DNA of 13,894 nt. Origin: Gemmatimonadota bacterium. GTDB lineage: Bacteria > Gemmatimonadota > Gemmatimonadetes > Longimicrobiales > UBA6960. This document shows positions 1 to 8,089 of this stretch, piece by piece. The position numbers and the translations under genes were made by a program. The notes beneath the pieces were generated by a model that was not told the DNA's origin, did no database searches, and saw only the letters and a list, made by a program, of their open reading frames with translations. Every line of letters begins with the position of its first letter. The stretch's first letter is position 1. Where the stretch lies: the NCBI GenBank assembly GCA_019347995.1, contig JAHWKH010000019.1:1-13894 (forward strand), written 5' to 3'.

Positions 1-22
1 GCCCCCACCCGCGTCGATCTGA

Positions 23-61
23 CGGCACTTTTGCCGACGAATCTGCACGGGCGCCGGCGCC
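23..61. repeat. Inverted-repeat cluster downstream of the ADOP permease
   Basis: Two symmetrical elements lie just past the permease stop: a hairpin CGGCA-CTTT-TGCCG (23-36) and a perfect 12-bp palindrome GGCGCCGGCGCC (50-61). Neither is followed by a clear T-tract on the minus strand, so a standard intrinsic terminator is doubtful. They may still fold in the 3' end of the message. Confidence 0.35.
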
Positions 62-99
62 GGCCCTTCCGGGCGCGAGGGACACGACCTCGCCGCGCC

Positions 100-2901
100 C
101 TATCCAACCTCCCGCAGAGCCTCCGTGGGCTCGATCCGCAGCGCCCGCCTCACGGGCACGCCGCACGCGACCAGGCCCACCAGCAGCAGGACGCCCGCGC
201 TCGTGAGCAGCAGGTCGGGCTCGTCTCCGGCCAGGTACAGCCAGACGAGGGCGCCCACCAGGATGCCGACGCCGATGGGGATCATCGCCCGGGAGAAGAC
301 GTCCTGGACGATGCGCTGCCGGTCGGCACCCAGGGCGATCCGGATGCCGATCGCGCGCGTCTGGCGCGACACCGTGAACGCCATCACGGAGTACGTTCCC
401 GCCATCGAGACGAGGAGGGCGATCAAGCCGACCAGAGCGGTCGTCCAGGAGACGAAGCGGGCGGCGACCCTCTCGCCCCGGTTCGCGTCGTCGATGGGTC
501 CGTCCAGGGGAAGTACGTCCGACAGCCGTAGCCGCGGATCCACGGCGTGGGCCAGCTCCCGCAGCCGCGGAGCGAAGGATGCGGCGTCTCCCCGGACGTG
601 GAAGGCCATCCGCACGGCGTAGGAACCGCCGGACCCCATGGCCTCCGGGATGAGCGGGTGATACACCCCCGGACCCCTCCCGGGATACCAGGCGTCCTTG
701 TTGGTATCCATCCCGAGATTGTCGACGACGCCCACGATCTCGTGCCACTCCCCGGGCTCCCTCATGGAGCCGCCCGGGGCGCTCCCGGCCCGCCCGGCCG
801 CCTCCCGCTGCCCGAATCGGGTGGTGTAGCGAACCCGCCGCCCGAGAGCGTTCCGCCCCTGCAGCACCCGCTCGACGAAGTGCTCGTTGACCACCACGAT
901 CCGGGCGTCGGGCTCCAGGTCCGCCGAGTTGAAGCCTCGCCCCGCCACGATCTCCGCGCCGAACGTGTCGAAGAAATCGACGTCGACGGAGGTGGCGTTC
1001 ACCCACGTCGCCTCCGTCGTGCCGGCGTCCCCTCCGAGGTCCGCCTCCAGCCAGGGTTGAGGATGGTTCATGACGGGCAGGCGGGTCGCGAACGTCACCT
1101 CCGAGACCTCCGGCTCCGCCAGGAGGCGCCGCTCGAGCTCCTCGTACGTCGCCTGGAAGCGGGGCCACGCCGCCGCGCGGGCCGACGAGTCGGCTGGCGG
1201 CTGCGATCCTGCGTCGGCGCCGGACCGCGACTCCAGGTCCATGGCGAGCCGGGTCGACAGGTATTCCTCCCCGGGGAAGCCGGGATCGACGTACCCGGGC
1301 TCCGCCAGGCCCCGGATCGCCACCACCGCGGGAGGCAGCACCAGCACGGCCAGCGTGACCTGGACGACGGTCATGACGCTCCACAGTCCACCGAACCGGA
1401 GCGAGGAGGCCCCCGCACCCGCGGCGTCCCGGAGGCGCGCCTGCAGCCCCGAGGCCGTGGCCTTGAGCGCGGGGACGACGCCCGCCACGAGGGCGGCCAG
1501 CACGGCGAGCGCCAGCGCGTATGCGACCGTCGTGAGGTTCAGATGGATGCCGTCGTTCAACCAGAACGGGACCTCGCGTCTCGTGGTCTGCCACATGAAG
1601 CGCGTCAGCCAGTCCGTCCCCCAGGCCACGACGGCCAGGGCCACGGCGGCGGCCGCCAGCGCGAGCACGAGCGCCTCGACGAAGAACTGCCCGAGGATCC
1701 GGCCACGGCTCGAGCCGAGGGCGAACCGCACGGCGATCTCGTTCTCGCGCGTGGCGGTGCGGGCGAACACCATCGTGGCCACGTTCGAGGCGAGGATGAG
1801 CAGGAGCAGCAGGAACAGGACCTCCACCAGGTAGGCCTCCCTCCCGCCGCCTCCCCCGGTCAACTCGGCGATGAACATGTCGGCGTACCCCACCACCCGC
1901 GGCCGCAGGCGCGCGTGGGTGGCCGGGAGATCCGCGGCGGCCCGCAGCCCCAGCGCGCGCACCTCCGCCCGCGCCTCCTCCATCGTGACGCCCGGTGCCA
2001 GGCGCCCGAAGATCCGGATCGGAGGTCCCTCCCGGGGGCCGTACGCCCCCCACGCCTCCGCGCGGAGCGGCACCCAGAAGTCGTGGCTCACGGGAAATCC
2101 GAATCCCGGGGGCATCACCCCGACGACGGTGCTGGTCGCGTCGTCGAGCTGGACCGTGCGTCCCACGATGCCGGCGTCCCCGGCGAAGCGGCTCCGCCAG
2201 AGGTCGTGTCCGAGGACGATGACCGGCGGCGCGCCCTCCCGCTCGTCGGCGGCGAGGAGCGGCCTTCCGATGAGGGCCGGAACACGCACCGTCCGGAACG
2301 CGGCGGGCGTGATCTCCGCGCCGCGCGCGGGCTCGGCCACCCCTTCGCCGGGGCCCAGGTTCCGCTCGATCGATCGGAAGGCGCCGAGCTCCCGCACCGA
2401 CGTGAGCTCCGCCCGCCAGGCCAGGAAGTCGTGCATGGATCGGAGCTCGGGGTCGTTCTCCTCCACGTCCCAGTTCTCGACCCCCACGATCCGCTCCCCT
2501 TCCTCGAACGGAAGCGTCGGCTGGAGGACATCGTTCAGGACCTCGAGGTACGCCGCGCCCAGGCCGATGCCGATGGTCATGGCGAGCCCGCCCACGAGCG
2601 TCACCCCCGGATGCTTCGCGAGCATCCGCGCACCGAGCCTCGCATCCAGGGAGAAGCCCGCCAGCGGGGTGGTCCCGGGGCGTCCTCCGCCCTCCTTCCG
2701 GCGGGAAAGCAGGAGGCGCCCCAGGGAGGCGCCTGCCTGTCGGCGGTACCAGCGCCGGGCGGCCCCCTCGCCGTCGCGGAGGGCCCGCTCGACGAACAGG
2801 TCCCGGGCGTCGTCGGCGAGCTCCTGGACTCCAAGGCGACCCGCCGCCCATTCGAGGATGAGGCGCGATAGGGCGGGTGGACGCGGATCGCGCCGGCTCA
2901 C
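100..2901 (-). CDS. ADOP-type duplicated ABC transporter permease (MacB/FtsX family)
   Basis: Inner-membrane permease of the MacB/FtsX type, 933 aa, with two MacB-core plus FtsX units in one chain. This is the form called ADOP (Acidobacterial duplicated orphan permease). Residues about 1-70 form the soluble prefix region, with a WYRRQ motif near 52-56. A first TM lies near 98-120, then a large periplasmic domain (about 125-350), three TMs (about 357-380, 408-428, 457-477), a fifth near 508-528, a second periplasmic domain, and three C-terminal TMs (about 815-840, 867-890, 895-915). The FtsX signature occurs twice, as ENEIAVRFALGSSRGRI and TRAIGIRIALGADRQRI. No ATPase domain or ATPase gene is in view. 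I chose the GTG at 2901 because it overlaps the padR stop as GTGA; an ATG at 2952 would add 17 residues inside padR. The substrate is unknown; macrolide or lipid export is a family guess. Family call is confident. Confidence 0.93.
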   Translation of the reverse strand: MSRRDPRPPALSRLILEWAAGRLGVQELADDARDLFVERALRDGEGAARRWYRRQAGASLGRLLLSRRKEGGGRPGTTPLAGFSLDARLGARMLAKHPGVTLVGGLAMTIGIGLGAAYLEVLNDVLQPTLPFEEGERIVGVENWDVEENDPELRSMHDFLAWRAELTSVRELGAFRSIERNLGPGEGVAEPARGAEITPAAFRTVRVPALIGRPLLAADEREGAPPVIVLGHDLWRSRFAGDAGIVGRTVQLDDATSTVVGVMPPGFGFPVSHDFWVPLRAEAWGAYGPREGPPIRIFGRLAPGVTMEEARAEVRALGLRAAADLPATHARLRPRVVGYADMFIAELTGGGGGREAYLVEVLFLLLLLILASNVATMVFARTATRENEIAVRFALGSSRGRILGQFFVEALVLALAAAAVALAVVAWGTDWLTRFMWQTTRREVPFWLNDGIHLNLTTVAYALALAVLAALVAGVVPALKATASGLQARLRDAAGAGASSLRFGGLWSVMTVVQVTLAVLVLPPAVVAIRGLAEPGYVDPGFPGEEYLSTRLAMDLESRSGADAGSQPPADSSARAAAWPRFQATYEELERRLLAEPEVSEVTFATRLPVMNHPQPWLEADLGGDAGTTEATWVNATSVDVDFFDTFGAEIVAGRGFNSADLEPDARIVVVNEHFVERVLQGRNALGRRVRYTTRFGQREAAGRAGSAPGGSMREPGEWHEIVGVVDNLGMDTNKDAWYPGRGPGVYHPLIPEAMGSGGSYAVRMAFHVRGDAASFAPRLRELAHAVDPRLRLSDVLPLDGPIDDANRGERVAARFVSWTTALVGLIALLVSMAGTYSVMAFTVSRQTRAIGIRIALGADRQRIVQDVFSRAMIPIGVGILVGALVWLYLAGDEPDLLLTSAGVLLLVGLVACGVPVRRALRIEPTEALREVG

Positions 2902-3233
2902 GACAGTGTCTCGGGATCCGGCAGCTCCATGCCGCTCCAGACCTTCCGCCACATCTCACGGAACTCGCCGAGCGCCCTGACCCCATCGGGGGTCGGCCGG
3001 TAGAAGCGGCGGGGACGACCGCCTCGTGGGGAAGGCTCCCCCACGTCGGACGTGAGCAGACCCTTCTCCTCGAGCCGCCGGAGCGTCACGTGCACGGCGG
3101 GCAGGCTCGCGTCCCTGCCCGAGCGGCTCTCCACCTCCTGGTAGACCGCGGTGCCGTTGGCTCCCTTCCCCACGCGCATGACCGCCGTGAGGATCAGCGC
3201 CTCGAGCTCCCCCAGATGCTCTCCCCTCCCCAT
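2898..3233 (-). CDS. PadR-family transcriptional regulator
   Basis: A 111-aa winged-helix regulator of the PadR family, normally a dimeric repressor. Residues about 5-85 carry the family pattern: LGELEALILTAVMRVG (helix 1), the recognition-helix region LPAVHVTLRRLEEKGLL, and the wing with GRPRRFYRPTPDG. A short C-terminal helix with MWRKVWSGM probably forms the dimer contact. The ATG at 3233 is chosen because a GGAAGGGGG ribosome binding site lies four bases upstream. The longer in-frame extension to 3506 runs through the promoter and reads like non-coding sequence. The stop overlaps the permease GTG (GTGA), so the pair is translationally coupled. PadR genes next to ADOP permeases are a recurrent arrangement and usually control their own operon. 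The effector is unknown. Confidence 0.92.
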   Translation of the reverse strand: MGRGEHLGELEALILTAVMRVGKGANGTAVYQEVESRSGRDASLPAVHVTLRRLEEKGLLTSDVGEPSPRGGRPRRFYRPTPDGVRALGEFREMWRKVWSGMELPDPETLS

Positions 3234-3237
3234 CCGT

Positions 3238-3246
3238 CCCCCTTCC
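3238..3246 (-). promoter_or_regulatory. Ribosome binding site of padR
   Basis: GGAAGGGGG on the minus strand, ending four bases before the ATG at 3233. It decides the start in favour of the 111-residue protein over longer in-frame reading. Confidence 0.6.
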
Positions 3247-3283
3247 GTCCGAATGGCGCCCGTGCCCGCGTGCCGACGCAGGG

Positions 3284-3313
3284 AGTATAAAACAAAGTTT
3301 TCAACCTCGGCAA
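3284..3313 (-). promoter_or_regulatory. Sigma-70-like promoter of the padR-permease operon
   Basis: On the minus strand TTGCCG (3313-3308) and TATACT (3289-3284) are separated by 18 bases, a good match to the -35/-10 consensus. The expected transcript start near 3277 gives a leader of about 44 bases before the padR ATG. The block is strikingly AT-rich in otherwise GC-rich DNA. I saw no comparable match elsewhere in the window by eye, but no matrix scan was done. Confidence 0.65.
3289..3301. promoter_or_regulatory. Candidate PadR operator (perfect dyad)
   Basis: AAAACAAAGTTTT is a perfect inverted repeat with 5-bp arms and a 3-base centre. It abuts the -10 hexamer and fills the promoter spacer, where a bound dimer would block RNA polymerase. 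Autorepression by the adjacent PadR protein is inferred from position and from family habit, not shown. Confidence 0.5.
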
Positions 3314-3411
3314 GGCCTCCCTTGGGCTCCTGATCCGGGGAAGGGACGTGCCGGGCATGCGCTCCGAAGACATCCGAGGTGACCTCGTTTCGATCGCGAT
3401 GGATCGCCGCT

Positions 3412-5550
3412 TCACGCCAGGACCGAGTCGTTCTCCTTCGGGAGGGGCCGGGACGCGTTCGGGAGGGAGAAGACGAAGGTCGTCCCGCTTCCCGACGTGC
3501 TCTCAAGCCAGATCCGACCGCGGTGCGCCTCCACGATGCCCCTCGCGATGGGCAGGCCGAGCCCCGCCCCCCCGTGGTCCGACCGCTGCGCCTGCCAGTA
3601 TCGGTCGAAGATGTGATCGGCCAGCTCGGGGGGGACGCCGACCCCCGTGTCGGTGACCTGGAAGCGCACGTCCCCGTCGCATGCCTCCACCCGCACGATC
3701 ACGCTACCCCCCTCGCCCGTGTGGCGAATGGAATTGGACAGCAGGTTGTCGAGGACCTGCAGGATGCGGGCACGGTCCGCCTTGACCCGCGGCAGGTCGC
3801 CGGGCACCTCGCACGAAAGGGCGATCCCCTCCCTGGCCGCGGCGAAACCGGCGGCTTCCAGCGCCTCGTCGACGAGGGAGCGGGCGTCCTCGGCCTTCGG
3901 CTCGACCCGCAGGTGCCCGGCTTCGATCCGCGTGATGTCCAGCAGGTCCCGGGTGAGGCTCTCCATCCTCTGTGCGGAGCGCTTGATCGCCTCATGCTGC
4001 TCCTGCCGCTTGTCGTCCGGAAGCGGGATCTCGAGCAGGAGGCTGGCGCCGGCCAGCACCGCATTGAGGGGGCTGCGCAGGTCGTGGGAGACGATCGCGA
4101 TCATGTCGTCCCTGGCCCGGCTGGCTTCCTGGGCCTCCTTGTAGAGCCTGGCGTTGTCCACGGCGAGGGCCGCCCGGTCGGCCAGCTCGTGGGCGAACGC
4201 GAGATCGCCTTCGCCGAACCGCCTGCCCGACTCGGCGGCGATGAACGCGATGGATCCGAGGATCTGTCCACGCGCCGCCATGGGTACGATCATCGCCGAG
4301 CGCAGACCGAGCGCGCGCAGGATCCTCAGATGCTCCGCGCTCTTCGCCGACTCCTCCAGGAGCGTCTCCGGGACGTCGGCGATGAGCACCGGCTCGCCGG
4401 TTCGCTGCACGTGCGCGATTCCATGGCGCTCGTCGGGGTCCGTCGGCCAGCGCCGGGCCGCCTCCTCGGCGAGGGCGCGCTTCTCGGGATCGGGATGGAC
4501 GATGGCCAGGCGGTGGATCTCGCCGTCGACGAGGACGTCCACGGCCGCCCAGTCGGCGATGCGCGGCACCGTCAGATCGGCCACCCGCCGGAGCGTCTCC
4601 GCGTAGTCGAGGGACGACGTCAGCACGTGCCCGGCGTCGGCCAGGAAGCGGGCCCGCTCTTCGATCCTCTTCCGCTCGGTGATGTCCTGGCCGCTGCCGA
4701 TCATCCGTTCGACGGAGCCGTCGTGGCCGGTGACGGCGCGCCCACGCCCCTGAATCACGCGTACGGTTCCGTCGGGACGGACGATCCGGTGCTCGACCGC
4801 GAAGAAGTCGGCGTCTTCCGTGGCCCGGGCGATCGTCCTCTCGAGACGATCCCGGTCCTGCGGATGGACCATCGACCGGAAGCGCTCGAAGTCGATCGTC
4901 TCTTCGTCCGGGTCGAGGCCGTAGATCCGGTACAGCTCATCGGACCACGTGATGGCTCCGGTCCGGAGGTCCCACTCCCAGCTGCCGACGTGGGCGCTGC
5001 GCTGTGACTCCTCCAGCAGCGCGCGGCTCCGCTCGAGCGTCGCCGTCGCTCGCTGGAGCTCGGTGGTCCGCCGCTCCAGCTCGGCCCGCATCTCGCTCTC
5101 GCGGGCGAGGAGCCGCGCCTGTTCCTGCTCGGCCGCGAGCCGCCTGCGGACCTCCTCGGTGAGCCTGCCGATCTGGTCGTCCAGCAGCCGGAATCGGTTG
5201 GTGGCGGACTGCCGCTTCTTCACCCGGAGGAGGAGGGATGGGGACCGACCGTCGGCCCCGGGCTCCACGAGGCCCCCCAGGCACGAGCAGGCCAAGTCCT
5301 CGTCTCCGGAGAAGGTGAGCGCCCCCGAAACGGGCCCCCGTGTGCGCGAGGCCGAGGAGAGGTACGCCCGCACATCGTCCTCGTCGTCGGAGACGATGTC
5401 GAACAGGCGTGCGCCCTCGAGCTCGGAGCGGCCGCGCCCCGTGAGCCGCTCGGCCGCCGGGTTCACACCCAGGATCTCCCCACCCGAGCCGACCAGCAGA
5501 CACGCTTCCGGGAGGAGGTGGGCGAAGGCCCGGAAGTCGGCGGGGCTCAC
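3412..5550 (-). CDS. Hybrid-sensor-less PAS-PAS-GAF histidine kinase
   Basis: A 712-aa cytoplasmic sensor histidine kinase with no transmembrane segment. Domains in order: PAS 1 (about 1-110), a charged coiled coil (about 116-183), PAS 2 with its PAC tail (about 184-294, [20 protein letters not shown] to [11 protein letters not shown]), GAF (about 301-468), HisKA with the H-box [13 protein letters not shown] (phospho-acceptor His489), and HATPase_c with N-box [13 protein letters not shown]1 DTGVGV (634-639) and G2 GGAGLGL (660-666). All catalytic boxes are intact, so it should be active. PAS 1 holds a CSC pair (Cys88, Cys90). The GTG at 5550 is chosen because it overlaps the upstream stop as GTGA and places the protein start directly before PAS 1; an ATG at 5637 would lie well inside the upstream gene. 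No receiver domain or response regulator is visible, so the phosphorylation partner is unknown. It is coupled to the MetOD1 gene, which probably feeds it a signal. Confidence 0.93.
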   Translation of the reverse strand: MSPADFRAFAHLLPEACLLVGSGGEILGVNPAAERLTGRGRSELEGARLFDIVSDDEDDVRAYLSSASRTRGPVSGALTFSGDEDLACSCLGGLVEPGADGRSPSLLLRVKKRQSATNRFRLLDDQIGRLTEEVRRRLAAEQEQARLLARESEMRAELERRTTELQRATATLERSRALLEESQRSAHVGSWEWDLRTGAITWSDELYRIYGLDPDEETIDFERFRSMVHPQDRDRLERTIARATEDADFFAVEHRIVRPDGTVRVIQGRGRAVTGHDGSVERMIGSGQDITERKRIEERARFLADAGHVLTSSLDYAETLRRVADLTVPRIADWAAVDVLVDGEIHRLAIVHPDPEKRALAEEAARRWPTDPDERHGIAHVQRTGEPVLIADVPETLLEESAKSAEHLRILRALGLRSAMIVPMAARGQILGSIAFIAAESGRRFGEGDLAFAHELADRAALAVDNARLYKEAQEASRARDDMIAIVSHDLRSPLNAVLAGASLLLEIPLPDDKRQEQHEAIKRSAQRMESLTRDLLDITRIEAGHLRVEPKAEDARSLVDEALEAAGFAAAREGIALSCEVPGDLPRVKADRARILQVLDNLLSNSIRHTGEGGSVIVRVEACDGDVRFQVTDTGVGVPPELADHIFDRYWQAQRSDHGGAGLGLPIARGIVEAHRGRIWLESTSGSGTTFVFSLPNASRPLPKENDSVLA

Positions 5551-6098
5551 GTCGAATCGGGCTCGAGCTTGAAATATTCCCGGCCGGAGGCGGCATCGGC
5601 CTCCGGCGTCGGCTTCAGATACACGACGACCCGGCACTCGTGATCCCCGAGAGCGATGGTCTCTCTCAGCTCGACCTTCCCGTAGCCGAGATTCTCCGCG
5701 GCGATGGTGCCGAACACGTTGGAGGTCATCATGCAGAGGGAGGGGCGGCCCTCCACCTTCTCGGCGAAGGGACAGGCCCGGTTGCCGAGCACGATCTTCT
5801 CGTCGCTCTCCTCGATGACGTAGAAGTCGCCCTCGATGCGGCGCTTCAGGTCCACCAGGACCTCCGCGACCTCCCCACGGGAGAGCTCGCTCACCTGCAG
5901 CGCCTGCTTGTAGTCACGGTTGATCTCGTCACCGATGCGCTGCCCGACGATCGACACGAATCCGTCGGCCTCCTCGAGCCCGACCACGTCCTGAAGCGTC
6001 CCGGACAGCTCCCGGAGGAGCGTGCGCATGAAGACGTCGCGTTCGAGCGGGACGTCCGCGCGGCCCACGCGGGAGCGGTCTCCGTCGTCATCGGCCAT
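5547..6098 (-). CDS. Methanogen output domain 1 (MetOD1)-like signalling protein
   Basis: A 183-aa soluble protein. Residues about 20-165 resemble the methanogen output domain 1 / V4R-related family. The most telling stretch is [18 protein letters not shown] followed by TSNVFG, then [20 protein letters not shown] and the strand [11 protein letters not shown]. Three cysteines (109, 122, 155) sit in conserved-looking positions and could bind a metal or react with a thiol or redox signal; this is inference. The ATG at 6098 is supported by an AAGGAG ribosome binding site eight bases upstream; the extra 68 codons up to 6302 read as arginine-rich non-coding sequence. The gene is coupled to the histidine kinase by a GTGA overlap, so the two products are probably partners, with this one sensing or modulating. 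Family call is fairly confident; ligand is unknown. Confidence 0.8.
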   Translation of the reverse strand: MADDDGDRSRVGRADVPLERDVFMRTLLRELSGTLQDVVGLEEADGFVSIVGQRIGDEINRDYKQALQVSELSRGEVAEVLVDLKRRIEGDFYVIEESDEKIVLGNRACPFAEKVEGRPSLCMMTSNVFGTIAAENLGYGKVELRETIALGDHECRVVVYLKPTPEADAASGREYFKLEPDST

Positions 6099-6106
6099 CG
6101 GTCTCG

Positions 6107-6112
6107 CTCCTT
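6107..6112 (-). promoter_or_regulatory. Ribosome binding site of the MetOD1-like gene
   Basis: AAGGAG on the minus strand, eight bases before the ATG at 6098. It fixes the start and excludes the upstream in-frame extension. The 200-base gap behind it (6099-6298) must carry the promoter of the MetOD1-kinase pair if they are not read through from upstream, but I could not find a convincing -35/-10 pair. Confidence 0.65.
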
Positions 6113-6298
6113 CGTCTGGGTCGGCGGACGCTCCTCGTCCCGTGCGGACCCCCATCATTCGGGAGGTGGGCCGTCGCGTCCAGGGTTTCCGGCGGGGCGG
6201 CTGCGGAAGATGACCTCGACCGCTCATCGATCTCGCCTCGAGAGCCGGGCCGCGATCCGTCACCTGGACGCGCTCGCTTCGCCGCCGCGCCCCGCCGC

Positions 6299-7138
6299 TC
6301 AATCCGCCAGCGCCCTCGCCACGGTGACGTGGTAGACGGGCTGCAGGCGCTCGAACGTGACCAGGACGAGCCCGTCGCCCTGGGCCTGGCGCAGCACGTC
6401 GCCGAGGATCTTGGTGAGCTCGCGGGACTTCCGCGCCGACACCGATTCCAGCGCCAGGTTCGCGATGCGGTCGAGGTGGGGGCGCAGCGCTTCGGGTGCG
6501 TCGACGCGCAACGTCTCGGGGATCTCGGCCGGCGGCGCGTAGGCGCTGTACGGGATGTCCACGGTGGTGCCGAACTGGTGCGCGCTGACGCCCGCGGCGG
6601 CGTTCACGTTGGAGCTTCGGAGCCGCGCCTGCCCCGCGGCCGTGCGCAGCGTGCTGGTGATCTCGAAGCGGTAGGGCGGGAGATCCATCTCCGCGAGTCG
6701 GGCCTGGAAGCGCTCGCCCAGCTCCTCGAGGAGGGCACGCGTGTGCGGCACCACGTAGGCGGGCGCCGACGTCGCCCGCACGATCCAGTGGCGGGTGCTG
6801 TCCTCGAGCTGCACGAGACGCCCCTCCTCGATGAGGGCATCGATCTCCTCCTGCCCGGATGCCTGCACCCCCAGCTGCCGGGCCCTGGGGACGTGCACGC
6901 CGGCGAGGTAACGCCGGAGCGCGGCCTCCTCCGCGGGACGCTGGAGCGGCACGGGGCGCAGCCGGTCCTCGATGGCGGCCGCCGCCGAATCGGCGCGGCG
7001 GATGGTCTCGGCCAGCGCCTCCCGGGCGGCTGCGGCCGCTTCGTCGGCTGGAGAGACACCCTCGGGTGCGACCTCGGGGGCCGGCTCGCAGGCCGCGAGG
7101 ACGAGGAGGACGGGGACGGTGAGGAGGACTCTTCCCAT
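6299..7138 (-). CDS. DUF5715-like lipoprotein with M15/VanY-type metal site
   Basis: A 279-aa predicted lipoprotein. The signal peptide [17 protein letters not shown] ends in a lipobox with lipidated Cys17, followed by an alanine/glutamate-rich linker to about residue 60. The C-terminal half resembles D-Ala-D-Ala carboxypeptidases of the M15/VanY fold and the DUF5715 family: [16 protein letters not shown] (with Arg165), then [20 protein letters not shown], where His187 and Asp194 fit the HxxxxxxD zinc pair, and a late YHVTVAR in which His270 fits the third zinc ligand. A peptidoglycan-related peptidase role is therefore likely but not proven; the substrate may differ from VanY. The ATG at 7138 is chosen for the signal peptide, although no clear Shine-Dalgarno precedes it. 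It lies 73 bases after the cyanophycinase-like gene and may share its transcript. Confidence 0.78.
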   Translation of the reverse strand: MGRVLLTVPVLLVLAACEPAPEVAPEGVSPADEAAAAAREALAETIRRADSAAAAIEDRLRPVPLQRPAEEAALRRYLAGVHVPRARQLGVQASGQEEIDALIEEGRLVQLEDSTRHWIVRATSAPAYVVPHTRALLEELGERFQARLAEMDLPPYRFEITSTLRTAAGQARLRSSNVNAAAGVSAHQFGTTVDIPYSAYAPPAEIPETLRVDAPEALRPHLDRIANLALESVSARKSRELTKILGDVLRQAQGDGLVLVTFERLQPVYHVTVARALAD

Positions 7139-7211
7139 GGTAGGGGCCTGAGGGAGAGGCTTAGCGGGTTCCCGTGCGGGATGGCTGCAAGGCGGGTGCC
7201 CGGGGTCGGGG

Positions 7212-8081
7212 TCACGCCCCGCCCGGGCGCTCCGGAAGCCACGGCACCGGGACCGGGGCCGTCCGCCCCACCGGCCGGCTCGCCTCCCGGGTCGCCAGAT
7301 CGAAGCGGTCGCCGGGGGCCAGGAAGTAGAACCGGCCCGGCGCCTCCACCAGGAGGCGCGGATCGTAGATGGCCACGTACCCCTCACCCAGCACCTCGAA
7401 GCGGTCGCCCTGCACCACGATGGCCGTGTTCTCGTCGAGGCCGATGCCCAGCAGCTCCGGGTGCGCCTCCACCACCTCCAGCAGATCGAACTGGCGGTTC
7501 CTGCGCAGCAGGTGCTGGTCGACGGCCACGTCGCGGAGGAAGCCGAAGCCCTCCTCGTGGTCGCCCATCATGATGGTGTTGGTGCGCGTGTCGCCCCGCA
7601 CCAGGTAGGAGCCGAGGATGGTGGCCCCCGCCGAGGTCCCGCCCACGACGCCGCCCCGGTCCAGCACCTCCTGGACCGCGTCCTGGGTGAGGGTGCCCAG
7701 GTACGAGTCGGCCAGCCGCCACTGGCGGCCTCCGGGAAAGAAGACGCCGCCGGCCGTGCGCAGCGGCGCCACGAACGCCTCGGTGTCGGCTTCGGCCGGG
7801 TCGATGGTGTGCAGCACGGTGAGATTGCGGGCGCCGCGCTCGCGGAACTGCTGGAGGCCTCCGTAGAAGTCGTCGTAGGCTTCCGCCCCCCCGGCCGTGG
7901 GGATGACGACGATGTGCGCGTCGGGGCCGCCGGCCAGCGTGATGAAGCGGTCCACGATGGCAGGGTCGCTCATGGCGCCGCCCACCACGACGAGGCTGCC
8001 CCGGGCCGGGCCGACCTCCTGGGCAGGGGCGGGCGCTGCTGCGGTGCCCAGGGCGAGGAGGAGGAGAATGATGCGCTTCAT
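7212..8081 (-). CDS. Exported cyanophycinase-like serine peptidase (family S51)
   Basis: A 289-aa protein of peptidase family S51. Residues 1-20 are a Sec signal peptide (MKRIILLLLALGTAAAPAPA), so it is exported. The mature part has the cyanophycinase landmarks: GSLVVVGGAMSD, VVIPTAGG, the glycine-rich GGVFFPGG, the nucleophile elbow GGTSAGA (Ser150), MGDHEEGFGFL, VDQHLLRRNR (His190), and GLDENTAIVV (Asp216, Glu217). Cyanophycinases cleave beta-Asp-Arg dipeptides from cyanophycin, and S51 members also include aspartyl dipeptidases. No cyanophycin synthetase is in view, so the natural substrate is uncertain. The ATG at 8081 has a GAGGT site that overlaps the porin stop, and the gap is only eight bases, so it is in the same operon as the porin and antiporter. 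Confidence 0.88.
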   Translation of the reverse strand: MKRIILLLLALGTAAAPAPAQEVGPARGSLVVVGGAMSDPAIVDRFITLAGGPDAHIVVIPTAGGAEAYDDFYGGLQQFRERGARNLTVLHTIDPAEADTEAFVAPLRTAGGVFFPGGRQWRLADSYLGTLTQDAVQEVLDRGGVVGGTSAGATILGSYLVRGDTRTNTIMMGDHEEGFGFLRDVAVDQHLLRRNRQFDLLEVVEAHPELLGIGLDENTAIVVQGDRFEVLGEGYVAIYDPRLLVEAPGRFYFLAPGDRFDLATREASRPVGRTAPVPVPWLPERPGGA

Positions 8082-8089
8082 GGGAGACC

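Noticed and set aside
547..2871. Long plus-strand open frame (774 codons) opposite the permease
   Set aside because: It is an antisense shadow of a well-supported gene in GC-rich DNA. Its translation is rich in Arg, Gly, Pro and His, with no domain I recognise.
3375..3387. Hairpin CGAGG-TGA-CCTCG after the kinase gene as a terminator
   Set aside because: No T-rich run follows it on the transcribed strand; short GC-rich inverted repeats arise often in such DNA.
3379..5007. Plus-strand open frame (542 codons) opposite the histidine kinase
   Set aside because: The minus-strand frame carries all kinase motifs; the opposite frame has none.
6099..6302. N-terminal extension of the MetOD1-like protein
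   Set aside because: The added 68 residues are arginine- and proline-rich and unlike the family, while a strong AAGGAG precedes the ATG at 6098.
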